DNA from: Coriobacteriales bacterium
Lineage (GTDB): Bacteria > Actinomycetota > Coriobacteriia > Coriobacteriales > Atopobiaceae
Direction of reading: 5' to 3'
Assembly: GCA_029101205.1 (NCBI GenBank)
Contig: JAQXQO010000067.1
Coordinates: 1 to 32,109, forward strand
DNA length: 32,109 nucleotides
Notes under the pieces: generated by a model
Database searches by the model: none
What the model saw: only the letters and a program-made list of their open reading frames with translations
Told to the model about the DNA's origin: nothing
In this document: positions 1-6,876 of the stretch, in pieces
Position numbering within the stretch: the first letter of the stretch is position 1
How the letters are laid out: each line of letters starts with the position of its first letter
Made by a program: the position numbers and the translations under genes

Positions 1-1348
1 GGCGGAAGTAGGACGCCATGTGCTCGATGCCCTGGAACGAGAGGGTGGACCAGGTGACCAGCGTGACCTCCAGGTCGCCGTTCTTCCTGGAGTCGGACCA
101 CACGCCCGAGTCGATCACCGTGACGTTGGTGGTGACGCCGATCTTGCTCCAGGCGTCCTGCAGGGCCACCATGAGGTTCTGGTCCTGCGAGCGCACCTGG
201 GCGTTCAGCGTGATGTTGGAGGCGCCGGCCTCGGCCAGCAGCTGCTGGGCCTTGTCGGGGTCGTACTCCAGGACGTCGCGCTGCTTGTAGCCCGTGCAGG
301 AGGGCGGCAGGAAGGCGGAGGCGGGCTCGGCCGCACCCGACAGGATGGTGGAGCAGATCTCGTCACGGTTGATGGCAAGCGAGAGCGCCTGACGCACGCG
401 GACGTCGGCCAGGTACTGGTTGGTCTTCAGGTTCAGGTTCACGAACTGGCAGGAGCCGGGCGTGTAGTTGACGATCTGGTCCTTCACCTGGCCGTCGTTG
501 CTGTACTGGTTCATCAGGGTGCGGTCGATGAACGCCAGGTCGATGTCGTCGTTCTTGTAGTTCATCATGCGGGTGTTGGCGTCGTCCACATAGACGAAGT
601 CGACCTCGTCCAGGTCGGGCCTGCCCTCGTGGTAGTCGTCGAAGGCCTCCAGCACGACCTCGGTGGAGTCGTCGTTGCTCGTCAGCTTGAAGGGGCCGGT
701 GCCCACGAACGTGGTGCCGGAACCCCAGCTGGTCCCGGCGGCGCTGCACGCCTGCTCGGGGTAGATGACGGCGTAGAACTGCGCCAGCATGGCCAGGAAC
801 GTGGAGTAGGGCTGCGTCAGTTGGATGGTGAAGTGGGTGTCATCCTGCACGGTGAGGCCCGTGAGCTCGGTGGTCTTGCCGTCCACGATGTCCTGGGCTC
901 CCTGGATGTAGATGTAGGAGTCGATGGACGTGGCCTTGGTGTCGGGCAGGAACATGCGGGTGAAGGTGTACTTCACGTCGGATGCCTTCAGCGTGGTGCC
1001 GTCGTGGAACTTGACGCCGTCCTTCAACGTGAAGGTGTAGGTCAGGCCGTCGTCCGACACGGTGGGCAGCTCGGTCAGCAGGACGGGGTAGATTTCCTTT
1101 GTGTCGGGGTCCAGGGCCACGAGGCTCTCGGCGACGGCCTCGGACACGCCCACGCTGCCGGAGGTCAGCTGCGTGTCGAAGGACACCTTCGGGTTCGTGG
1201 TGCCAAAGCGCAGGACCTTCTTGGACGAGGAGTCGTCACCGGTGCTGCCGCAGGCGGTCAGACCGGCTGCGCTGGCTGCCGCGATGGCTGCTCCCAGGCT
1301 CCCGCGCACGAACGAACGGCGCGAGAGGTTGTTGCTCAGTAGGCTCAT
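1..1348 (-). CDS. Peptide/oligopeptide ABC transporter substrate-binding lipoprotein (family 5), partial
   Basis: Extracellular solute-binding lipoprotein that would capture peptides or similar solutes and deliver them to an ABC permease. The reading frame starts at the ATG at 1348-1346, after an AAGGGG ribosome site, and runs off the left edge, so the C-terminus is missing (449 codons visible). The N-terminus has a twin-arginine motif (SRRSFV, residues 9-14), a short Ala-rich hydrophobic stretch and the lipobox LTAC with Cys33. This suggests Tat export followed by lipidation. The mature part shows the family 5 pattern: a 'LTYTFTLKDGVKFHDG' block near residue 95, a 'GTGPFKL' block, and 'DVRVRQALSLAINRDEI' further on. 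The genes for the permease and ATPase would lie beyond position 1, if present. The ligand cannot be told from sequence. Family assignment is firm; substrate is open. Confidence 0.93.
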   Translation of the reverse strand, partial: MSLLSNNLSRRSFVRGSLGAAIAAASAAGLTACGSTGDDSSSKKVLRFGTTNPKVSFDTQLTSGSVGVSEAVAESLVALDPDTKEIYPVLLTELPTVSDDGLTYTFTLKDGVKFHDGTTLKASDVKYTFTRMFLPDTKATSIDSYIYIQGAQDIVDGKTTELTGLTVQDDTHFTIQLTQPYSTFLAMLAQFYAVIYPEQACSAAGTSWGSGTTFVGTGPFKLTSNDDSTEVVLEAFDDYHEGRPDLDEVDFVYVDDANTRMMNYKNDDIDLAFIDRTLMNQYSNDGQVKDQIVNYTPGSCQFVNLNLKTNQYLADVRVRQALSLAINRDEICSTILSGAAEPASAFLPPSCTGYKQRDVLEYDPDKAQQLLAEAGASNITLNAQVRSQDQNLMVALQDAWSKIGVTTNVTVIDSGVWSDSRKNGDLEVTLVTWSTLSFQGIEHMASYFR

Positions 1349-1412
1349 GGGTTCCCCTTCTGTGTTGACTTCGCGCGGATCCCCCTGGAGCCGTGCGTGA
1401 GTCGTAGTAATC

Positions 1413-1427
1413 CTACCAGTATGGTAG
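1413..1427. promoter_or_regulatory. Inverted repeat upstream of the transporter gene (candidate operator)
   Basis: CTACCA-GTA-TGGTAG is a perfect 6-base inverted repeat in an AT-richer island about 65 bases upstream of the substrate-binding protein start. Its position suits an operator overlapping a leftward promoter. No convincing -35/-10 pair was found, so the role is inferred from position only. Confidence 0.35.
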
Positions 1428-1592
1428 ATATTACACGCTTTTCGTTCGAAAGCTACTCACACGGCAGCATTTGTCGGAACTTGTGAACGAGATATGGGGC
1501 ATCGACGAGGAGCCCCAGCGGAAGGTAGGGGCAAGGGGTGTGAAACGCCCGTGGGCTATGCCGGGCGACGCTTCTGCCACGACCCGTTTGGG

Positions 1593-1620
1593 GTAGCCTT
1601 CTATAGACAAGAAGGACTAC
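1593..1620 (+). promoter_or_regulatory. Hairpin in the leader of the zinc-ribbon gene
   Basis: GTAG-CCTTCT, a 7-base loop, then AGAAGG-A-CTAC: ten base pairs with one bulged A. It ends 36 bases before the GTG start of the next gene. A possible -10 box (TATAGA) sits inside it, so it may instead be a promoter feature. Function unknown. Confidence 0.3.
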
Positions 1621-1656
1621 GGCAGGATCTGAAGTCCTGCGAACGGAGGTTTTGAC

Positions 1657-2067
1657 GTGGCACAGGGCGACTTCAACCGAAAGATGTCCGACTGGATGCG
1701 CGGCCGCAACGGCGTGGACGAGCTGACTACCTGCTCGCTGTGGCTGGCGCTTATCTTCATCGTAATCAACATCTTTGCCAGGAACATGGTCGTGTCGCTG
1801 GTGGCCATCGCGTTCCTGGCATATGCCTGGTTCAGGATGTCGTCGAAGAAGCTCTCCGACCGCGCTGACGAGAACCAGCACTTCCTCAGCATCGTGGGTC
1901 CGCTGGGTGGGTGGCTGCGCGACCCGAAGGGCGCATGGACCGAGGCACGCACCTACAAGCACTTCCAGTGCCCCACCTGCGGACAGAAGGTCCGCGTTCC
2001 CCGCGGCAAGGGCAACGTACGCGTTACGTGCCCGAAGTGCCACACGAAGTTCGACGCCAAGGCTTAG
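1657..2067 (+). CDS. Small membrane protein with C-terminal zinc ribbon
   Basis: A 136-residue protein, starting at GTG 1657 after the ribosome site CGGAGG at 1645-1650. Residues about 27-60 form one or two hydrophobic segments (LWLALIFIVINIFA, then VVSLVAIAFLAYAWF). The C-terminus carries a CPTCG ... CPKCH pair (CxxC near residues 105-108 and 125-128) typical of a zinc ribbon, with basic residues between. The likely arrangement is a membrane anchor with a cytoplasmic zinc-binding tail. The gene is followed after 10 bases by coaE and then by a lytic transglycosylase, so the three are probably co-transcribed. No specific function is recognised; this kind of protein is usually annotated as hypothetical. 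Confidence 0.85.
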   Translation: MAQGDFNRKMSDWMRGRNGVDELTTCSLWLALIFIVINIFARNMVVSLVAIAFLAYAWFRMSSKKLSDRADENQHFLSIVGPLGGWLRDPKGAWTEARTYKHFQCPTCGQKVRVPRGKGNVRVTCPKCHTKFDAKA

Positions 2068-2077
2068 GTCGAGGCGC

Positions 2078-2710
2078 ATGTACACGGTGTTTCTTTGCGG
2101 CGGCATCGCATCGGGCAAGTCCAGCGTTGCCGCCGAGCTTTCGCGGCTGGGGGCGTTCCTCGTCGACTTGGACCAGGTGTCCCGGCAGGTCACGCGCCCC
2201 GGCTCCCCTGTGCTGGCGCAGCTGGCGCAGGAGTTCGGTGCCGACGTTGTGGACCCCGACACCGGGGAGCTGCGCCGCAGGCTCTTGGCCAGTCGCGCGT
2301 TCGCCACGGCCGAGGGTGCCCGGCAGCTGGAGCGCATCGAGCTTCCCGCCATAAGGGAGGTGCTGGTTCGCCTGCTGACGGATGACGACTGCACCGACGG
2401 GTCCGCGCGCGTATTGGTGGTGGAGGTGCAGCTGCTTGACCGCATCGAGGAGCTGATCCCCCTGGTCAGTGAGGTCATCTGCGTGACGTGTCCCATGGGT
2501 GTGCGCCGCATGCGCGCCGTGCGCCGTGGCATGGACCCCGAGGACTTCGATGCCCGCGTGGCAAACCAGCCGACGGATGACTACCTGCGCAGCCATGCGG
2601 ACACCGTTCTGGAGAACGACGGGACGCCTCAGGAGCTGGTCCAGAAGGTTCGCCAGTGGTGGGACACCAGGTCGGAGACAGGCTGGTCCTGGTCGCGGAG
2701 GCAGGCCTGA
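2078..2710 (+). CDS. coaE: Dephospho-CoA kinase
   Basis: Catalyses the last step of coenzyme A synthesis, ATP-dependent phosphorylation of the 3'-OH of dephospho-CoA, in the cytoplasm. The 210-residue product has the P-loop GGIASGKSS (residues 8-16, Lys14) at the very N-terminus and the following 'LGAFLVDLDQVSRQV' segment that holds the conserved Asp pair of this family. The lid-type region 'RRMRAVRRGMDPEDFDARVANQ' is also present. Length matches bacterial CoaE (about 200). The ATG at 2078 is chosen because it places the P-loop at the usual distance from the start; an open frame extends upstream but overlaps the zinc-ribbon gene. The stop overlaps the next start (TGATG), indicating translational coupling with the transglycosylase. 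Confidence 0.93.
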   Translation: MYTVFLCGGIASGKSSVAAELSRLGAFLVDLDQVSRQVTRPGSPVLAQLAQEFGADVVDPDTGELRRRLLASRAFATAEGARQLERIELPAIREVLVRLLTDDDCTDGSARVLVVEVQLLDRIEELIPLVSEVICVTCPMGVRRMRAVRRGMDPEDFDARVANQPTDDYLRSHADTVLENDGTPQELVQKVRQWWDTRSETGWSWSRRQA

Positions 2711-3318
2711 TGGACAAGCCGGTACGTTTCTGGCGCTGGTATCGCAGCCTGCCCATTTTCTGCATGGCGGCGATGCTCGTGCTGTCTTTGGGGCTCTCCC
2801 TCGTCCCCTCGAAGGTGGTGCGCAGGATACTGTTCCCGGTGTCACACTCCGTGCAGATAAACGGCGCCGCCGCACGCCATGGGGTCGATCCTTACCTGGT
2901 GGCGGCCGTCATCAGGTCCGAGTCGAACTGGGATGCGTCGGCGGAGTCGGCAGCTGGTGCGGTGGGCCTCATGCAGCTGATGCCGCAGACCGCCCAGGAG
3001 GTGGCTCGGATGGGGCTGGTGGATACCTCCACCTACGATGCCAACGACCTGACCGACCCTACGAACAACATCGAGTACGGCACGGCCTACCTGGGATATC
3101 TGCAATCCCAGCTCTCCACCACGGACGAGGTCATAGCCGCCTACAACGCGGGGCTGGGCGCCGTGCAGTCGTGGAGCTCTGGCCAGTCCACCCAAAGCGT
3201 GCAGGCGAACTTCTCGAGCCTTATCAAGTACCCCGAGACGAAGCTGTACGTGCAGCGTGTGAACGACGCCTACCTGCACTACCAGCAGCTGTACCCGGAG
3301 GGGCTCAGCGACATATAG
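2710..3318 (+). CDS. Lytic transglycosylase (Slt/MltE-like) with N-terminal membrane anchor
   Basis: Cleaves the MurNAc-GlcNAc bond of peptidoglycan to form 1,6-anhydro ends. The 202-residue product has a short basic N-terminus and one hydrophobic segment (about residues 14-33) acting as membrane anchor or signal. The catalytic domain then follows: VIRSESNWD with the likely catalytic Glu71, the GLMQLMPQTA block (86-95), and the AYNAG motif. These are the hallmarks of the soluble-lytic-transglycosylase (SLT) fold. The start at ATG 2710 overlaps the coaE stop and follows GGAGG at about 2697-2701; an in-frame upstream ATG at 2656 lies within coaE and lacks a ribosome site. A strong terminator follows at 3355. 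Confidence 0.92.
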   Translation: MDKPVRFWRWYRSLPIFCMAAMLVLSLGLSLVPSKVVRRILFPVSHSVQINGAAARHGVDPYLVAAVIRSESNWDASAESAAGAVGLMQLMPQTAQEVARMGLVDTSTYDANDLTDPTNNIEYGTAYLGYLQSQLSTTDEVIAAYNAGLGAVQSWSSGQSTQSVQANFSSLIKYPETKLYVQRVNDAYLHYQQLYPEGLSDI

Positions 3319-3354
3319 CGTGGGGCTACAGAAGTTGGACCAGTGTATTCTGCA

Positions 3355-3388
3355 GGGCATCCGGAGCCTATTCCGGATGCCCTTCTTG
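3355..3388 (+). terminator. Intrinsic terminator after the transglycosylase gene
   Basis: GGGCATCCGGA, loop GCCTAT, TCCGGATGCCC: an 11-base perfect stem with a 6-base loop, followed by the T-rich TTCTTG. It ends the zinc-ribbon/coaE/transglycosylase transcript 37 bases after the last stop and insulates uvrB. Confidence 0.85.
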
Positions 3389-3444
3389 CGTCTTGGACGC
3401 AGTCTGTAGCTTGCGTGTGCAAGAAGCGCCATGAATGGCCGCAC

Positions 3445-3477
3445 TGGAAATTGGGAACATCTGTACGTATAATGTTC
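3445..3477 (+). promoter_or_regulatory. uvrB promoter with overlapping inverted repeat
   Basis: A perfect -10 box TATAAT lies at 3468-3473, with a weak -35 TGGAAA at 3445-3450 (spacer 17). Around it sits a perfect inverted repeat GAACAT (3455-3460), 11 bases, ATGTTC (3472-3477). The left part, GGAACATCTGTACG at 3454-3467, also loosely resembles a Gram-positive LexA box (CGAAC-N4-GTTCG) with mismatches. The promoter is well supported; an operator for damage control is inference. Confidence 0.6.
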
Positions 3478-3512
3478 TTCTCTACAGCTGCACCCGGTAG
3501 GAGGGATTGCGC

Positions 3513-5789
3513 ATGGCTGATTCTGCAGGCCGCCAGGTGGACGGCATCTCCTACGAGCCTTTGGCGGGCACGCCGGAGGCGCGGCAGCGCGTGGGCGCAG
3601 AGCTCAAGCGCTTTGGCCTCTCAAAGGGGGACGCGCACCTGAAGGTCGTGGCGCCCTACGAGCCCGCCGGAGACCAGCCGAAGGCCATCCAAAAGCTGGC
3701 AGATGGCGTTCGCAAGGGGCTGCGCTACCAGACGCTCATGGGCGTCACCGGCTCGGGAAAGACCTTCACCATGGCAAAGACCATCGAGGCCCTGAACCGC
3801 CCCACGCTCATCATGGAGCCAAACAAGACCCTTGCGGCCCAGGTTGCCAGCGAGATGAAGGAGTTCTTCCCGAACAACGCCGTCGTCTACTTCGTCTCGT
3901 ACTACGACTACTACCAGCCCGAGGCCTACGTCCCCCAGACCGACACCTACATCGAGAAGGACTCCTCCATAAACGAGGAGGTCGAGAAGCTGCGTCACCA
4001 GGCCACCTCCAGCCTGCTGTCCCGCCGCGACGTCATCGTGGTGGCCTCGGTCAGCTGCATCTACGGCATCGGCAGCCCGCAGGACTACGCCGGCCTGGCG
4101 CCCAACGTGGACAAGGAGGTCCCGCTGGAGCGCGACGACCTCATAAAGAATCTTATAGACATTCAGTACGACCGCAACGACTACGACCTGTCACGCGGTA
4201 CGTTTCGCGTTCGCGGCGACACCGTGGACGTGTTTCCGCCGTACGCCGAGAACCCGCTGCGCATCTCGTTCTTTGGCGACGAGGTCGAGTTCATAGGCGA
4301 GATAGACATCGTCAGCGGCGAGGTCATTCGCGAGTACGACGCCATACCCATCTGGCCTGCCTCGCACTACGTGACGGAGCGCCCGAAGGTTACGCACGCC
4401 ATCCAGACCATAAACGAGGAGCTCGAGCAGCGCGTGGCCGAACTGAAGGCCAACAACATGCTGCTGGAGGCGCAGCGCCTGGCCCAGCGCACCAGCTACG
4501 ACCTCGAAATGCTGGAGACCATGGGCTACTGCAACGGCATCGAGAACTACTCCAGGCACCTTGACGGGCGCAAGCCTGGCGAGCCGCCATACACGCTGAT
4601 CGACTATTTCCCCAGCGACATGCTGTGCATCATCGACGAGAGCCACGTCACCGTGCCGCAGATCCGTGGCATGCACGAGGGTGACCGCTCGCGCAAGGTC
4701 ACGCTGGTCGAGCACGGTTTTCGCCTGCCGTCGGCGCTGGACAACCGACCGCTGCGCTTCGACGAGTTCGAGGCGCGCATCCCGCAGTTCATCTATGTCT
4801 CGGCGACCCCGGGCGACTACGAGGAGACGGTGTCCCAGCAGACGGTAGAGCAGATCATTCGACCGACGGGCCTGCTGGACCCGCTGATTGAGCTGCGCCC
4901 CGTACGCGGCCAGATCGACGATCTCATCGGCGAGATAAAGGAGCGTGCCGCACGCCACGAGCGCGTGCTGGTGACCACCCTGACGAAGCGCATGGCCGAG
5001 GACCTGACCGACCACCTGCTGGACGAGGGCATCCGCGTGAACTACATGCACTCCGATACCGCGACCTTGGACCGCGTGGAGATCATCCGCACCCTGCGCG
5101 AGGGAAAGATCGACGTGCTGGTGGGCATCAACCTGCTGCGCGAAGGTCTGGACATCCCCGAGGTCTCGCTCGTGGCCATCCTGGATGCCGACAAGGAGGG
5201 CTTCCTGCGCAACCGTCGCTCGCTCATCCAGACCATGGGACGTGCCGCGCGAAATGCCCAGGGAAAGGTCATTATGTATGCCGATACCGTGACCGACTCC
5301 ATGCGCGAGGCCATCGACGAGACGCGTCGCCGTCGAAAGATCCAGGAGGAGTACAACAAGGAGCATGGCATCGTGCCAAAGACCGTGCACAAGTCCATAA
5401 ACGACATCTCCAGCTTCATCCAGGAAGCCGACGAGAACCTTGGCAAGCGCCAGCGCAAGGATGGCGTCTTCTATACCGGTGCGGGCACGGAGGGTACGTC
5501 GAAGGATGGGCAGCCACAGCGCAGCACTGCCGAGTCGGTGGCCGACGAGCTGTCTTCGCTGCCGAAGGAGGAGGTCGAGCGCATCCTGCAGTCGATGCAG
5601 CAGCAGATGGCAGACGCCTCGGCGCAGATGGACTACGAGAAGGCGGCGCAGCTGCGCGACCAGATAGTCGAGCTGCGCGGCACACTTGACGGCATGAGCG
5701 CGCAGGACGTCATAGACAACCTAAAGAAAGGTGCGCGAAAGGGCAGCGCACATGCCACGCGCAGGCGTTACAGGCCTCACAAGCACTAG
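3513..5789 (+). CDS. uvrB: Excinuclease ABC subunit B
   Basis: Damage-verification helicase of nucleotide excision repair; it is loaded by UvrA, then recruits UvrC. The 758-residue product shows the Walker A motif GVTGSGKT (76-84 region, Lys83), the beta-hairpin [12 protein letters not shown] that inserts between strands, the DESH-type motif in [16 protein letters not shown], and helicase motif [11 protein letters not shown]. The C-terminal UVR coiled-coil domain, [13 protein letters not shown], binds UvrC. The ATG at 3513 follows TAGGAGGGA at 3498-3506. This start gives about 38 residues more before the P-loop than in E. coli UvrB (where it is Lys45), and no internal Met offers a shorter start. 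The gene stands alone between a terminator and the PTS pair, with its own promoter. Confidence 0.98.
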   Translation: MADSAGRQVDGISYEPLAGTPEARQRVGAELKRFGLSKGDAHLKVVAPYEPAGDQPKAIQKLADGVRKGLRYQTLMGVTGSGKTFTMAKTIEALNRPTLIMEPNKTLAAQVASEMKEFFPNNAVVYFVSYYDYYQPEAYVPQTDTYIEKDSSINEEVEKLRHQATSSLLSRRDVIVVASVSCIYGIGSPQDYAGLAPNVDKEVPLERDDLIKNLIDIQYDRNDYDLSRGTFRVRGDTVDVFPPYAENPLRISFFGDEVEFIGEIDIVSGEVIREYDAIPIWPASHYVTERPKVTHAIQTINEELEQRVAELKANNMLLEAQRLAQRTSYDLEMLETMGYCNGIENYSRHLDGRKPGEPPYTLIDYFPSDMLCIIDESHVTVPQIRGMHEGDRSRKVTLVEHGFRLPSALDNRPLRFDEFEARIPQFIYVSATPGDYEETVSQQTVEQIIRPTGLLDPLIELRPVRGQIDDLIGEIKERAARHERVLVTTLTKRMAEDLTDHLLDEGIRVNYMHSDTATLDRVEIIRTLREGKIDVLVGINLLREGLDIPEVSLVAILDADKEGFLRNRRSLIQTMGRAARNAQGKVIMYADTVTDSMREAIDETRRRRKIQEEYNKEHGIVPKTVHKSINDISSFIQEADENLGKRQRKDGVFYTGAGTEGTSKDGQPQRSTAESVADELSSLPKEEVERILQSMQQQMADASAQMDYEKAAQLRDQIVELRGTLDGMSAQDVIDNLKKGARKGSAHATRRRYRPHKH

Positions 5790-5890
5790 GGGACAACAGA
5801 TTGCGCCTGGTTCCAGCGCAGATGCAGGGTAATATAGATAGTTGCGGCTGCATGTGTTGATGCGGCCAGGTTCCCGAGGATGGAGAGCGC
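5790..5890 (+). promoter_or_regulatory. Intergenic leader before the PTS pair
   Basis: This 101-base gap has an AT-rich TAATATAGATAG run at 5830-5841 that could supply a -10 box, 50-60 bases before the IIA start. No good -35 matches it. No terminator for uvrB was recognised here. Confidence 0.25.
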
Positions 5891-6358
5891 ATGACAGGTG
5901 CGGACAGCCAGCTGTTCAGTCCAGATTTCGTGTTCTTTGACATCGACGCCAGTGACCGGCACGATCTGTTTCGACAGCTGGAGCAGAGGCTGCAGCCGCT
6001 GGGAGTCATTACCCCCGACTGGCTGCAGAAGATTTCGGACAGGGAGGACCGCTACGCCACGGGTCTTCAGACGCCCACCATTGGCATTGCCATCCCGCAT
6101 GCCGACGGGTGCGTCACGAAGCCGTACATCGCCATCGTGAAGCCCGTCCACCCCGTGCGCTTCGACGCCATGGCTGGGGTGGGTGGTCCCGTGGACGCCA
6201 GCCTGATTGTGAACTTGGGCATCGTGCGCGCCGGCGGCCAGGTCGAGGCGCTGCAGAATCTCATGAACGTGTTTATGGACGACGATGCGGTGGCAGACAT
6301 CATGCGGCAGAACACGCCTCAGGGAATGGTGTCGACCGTACTGAAGTACTTCAGCTAA
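5891..6358 (+). CDS. PTS sugar transporter subunit IIA (fructose/galactitol type, GatA-like)
   Basis: Soluble phosphocarrier that takes phosphate from HPr and passes it to IIB. The 155-residue product is a single IIA domain of the mannitol/fructose fold: the region TGLQTPTIGIAIPHADG contains the phospho-accepting His70 in the conserved IPHAD context. Length fits a stand-alone GatA/FruA-IIA domain. Start ATG 5891 follows GGAGAG. A IIB gene follows after 64 bases, with a hairpin between them. No membrane IIC gene is present in the window, so the pair must use a IIC encoded elsewhere or act in regulation. The sugar cannot be named from the sequence; GatA is the nearest subfamily by eye. Confidence 0.9.
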   Translation: MTGADSQLFSPDFVFFDIDASDRHDLFRQLEQRLQPLGVITPDWLQKISDREDRYATGLQTPTIGIAIPHADGCVTKPYIAIVKPVHPVRFDAMAGVGGPVDASLIVNLGIVRAGGQVEALQNLMNVFMDDDAVADIMRQNTPQGMVSTVLKYFS

Positions 6359-6369
6359 TATGGTAGTGC

Positions 6370-6399
6370 CCCCACGCGAGATTCGCGTGTTGTTGTGGG
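6370..6399 (+). promoter_or_regulatory. Hairpin between the IIA and IIB genes
   Basis: A perfect inner stem CACGCGA-GAT-TCGCGTG at 6373-6389, followed by TTGTTG. An outer CCCAC (6370-6374) could alternatively pair with GTGGG (6395-6399). It resembles a weak terminator or a processing/stability element that could set different IIA and IIB levels. It lies about 20 bases before the strong IIB ribosome site. Confidence 0.4.
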
Positions 6400-6422
6400 C
6401 GAAGGCTTACTAGGAGGAGCTC

Positions 6423-6707
6423 ATGTCAGCAAAGGTTATCGTTGCGTGTGGTTCGGGTGTGGCAACCTCGCAGATGGTCGCTACGAAGATTGCCAAGCTG
6501 CTGTCGCAGCGTGCCGTCGACGCGGACGTCGAGGCTGTGGACGTGAAGTCCCTGCCCCAGAAGGTAAAGACCGCCGACGCCTACGTCGCCGTCGTAAAGA
6601 CCGAAGAGGACTTCGACATTCCGACGTTCAACGGCGTCGCGTTCCTCACTGGCATGGGCGAGGAAGAGGAGCTCGAGAAGCTCATCGCCTGCATCAAGGA
6701 CAAGTAG
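6423..6707 (+). CDS. PTS sugar transporter subunit IIB (galactitol type, GatB-like)
   Basis: Small phosphocarrier that receives phosphate from IIA on a cysteine and hands it to the sugar on IIC. The 94-residue product starts with a beta strand and the P-loop-like VACGSGVATSQ; Cys9 is the expected phosphorylation site and the following GSGVATS is typical of GatB/SgaB-type IIB proteins. Start ATG 6423 follows the strong ribosome site TAGGAGG. It is the last gene of the PTS pair; the next gene is convergent. The family call is firm, but the sugar is unknown because IIC, which sets specificity, is not in the window. Confidence 0.92.
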   Translation: MSAKVIVACGSGVATSQMVATKIAKLLSQRAVDADVEAVDVKSLPQKVKTADAYVAVVKTEEDFDIPTFNGVAFLTGMGEEEELEKLIACIKDK

Positions 6708-6755
6708 GAAAACATCTTGCCCGTCGCGCGGCTATCATTCGAGTCGCGTGGCACG

Positions 6756-6777
6756 CCGCGGTGGCGCGGTTCTTCTT
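6756..6777 (+). terminator. Possible terminator after the PTS IIB gene
   Basis: CCGCG-GTGG-CGCGG followed directly by TTCTTCTT. The stem is only 5 base pairs, but it is GC-only and the T-rich tail is well placed, 50 bases after the IIB stop. Confidence 0.5.
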
Positions 6778-6815
6778 AGCGGCAGTGCGCAGAATTTTCC
6801 AGTTGAGTCATGACA

Positions 6816-6845
6816 AAGGGACGGCCTCCTCTGAGGCCGTCCCTT
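6816..6845. terminator. Perfect hairpin between convergent genes
   Basis: AAGGGACGGCCTC, loop CTCT, then its exact 13-base complement. It lies 31 bases past the stop of the leftward flavoprotein gene and also downstream of the PTS pair. The leftward tail reads TTTGTCAT, so it most likely ends the leftward operon; it may work in both directions. Confidence 0.75.
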
Positions 6846-6876
6846 ATTCGGCTCAAGCATTGTGTCCGAGAAAGAC

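Larger units (their letters stand above)
1349..1656. other. Intergenic region between divergent genes
   Basis: This 308-base stretch separates the leftward transporter gene from the rightward zinc-ribbon gene. It holds an inverted repeat at 1413-1427 and a hairpin at 1593-1620, listed separately, and a possible -10 box TATAGA at 1602-1607 without a convincing -35. No small gene or RNA gene was recognised in it. Confidence 0.6.

Noticed and set aside
20-1342. A 440-codon open frame on the plus strand opposite the transporter gene.
   Set aside because: It is the complementary shadow of the binding-protein gene; the translation is low-complexity Val/Gly/Leu-rich with no family resemblance.
1435-1460. 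GTTCGAA motif suggesting a tRNA T-loop.
   Set aside because: No matching acceptor, D or anticodon stems surround it.
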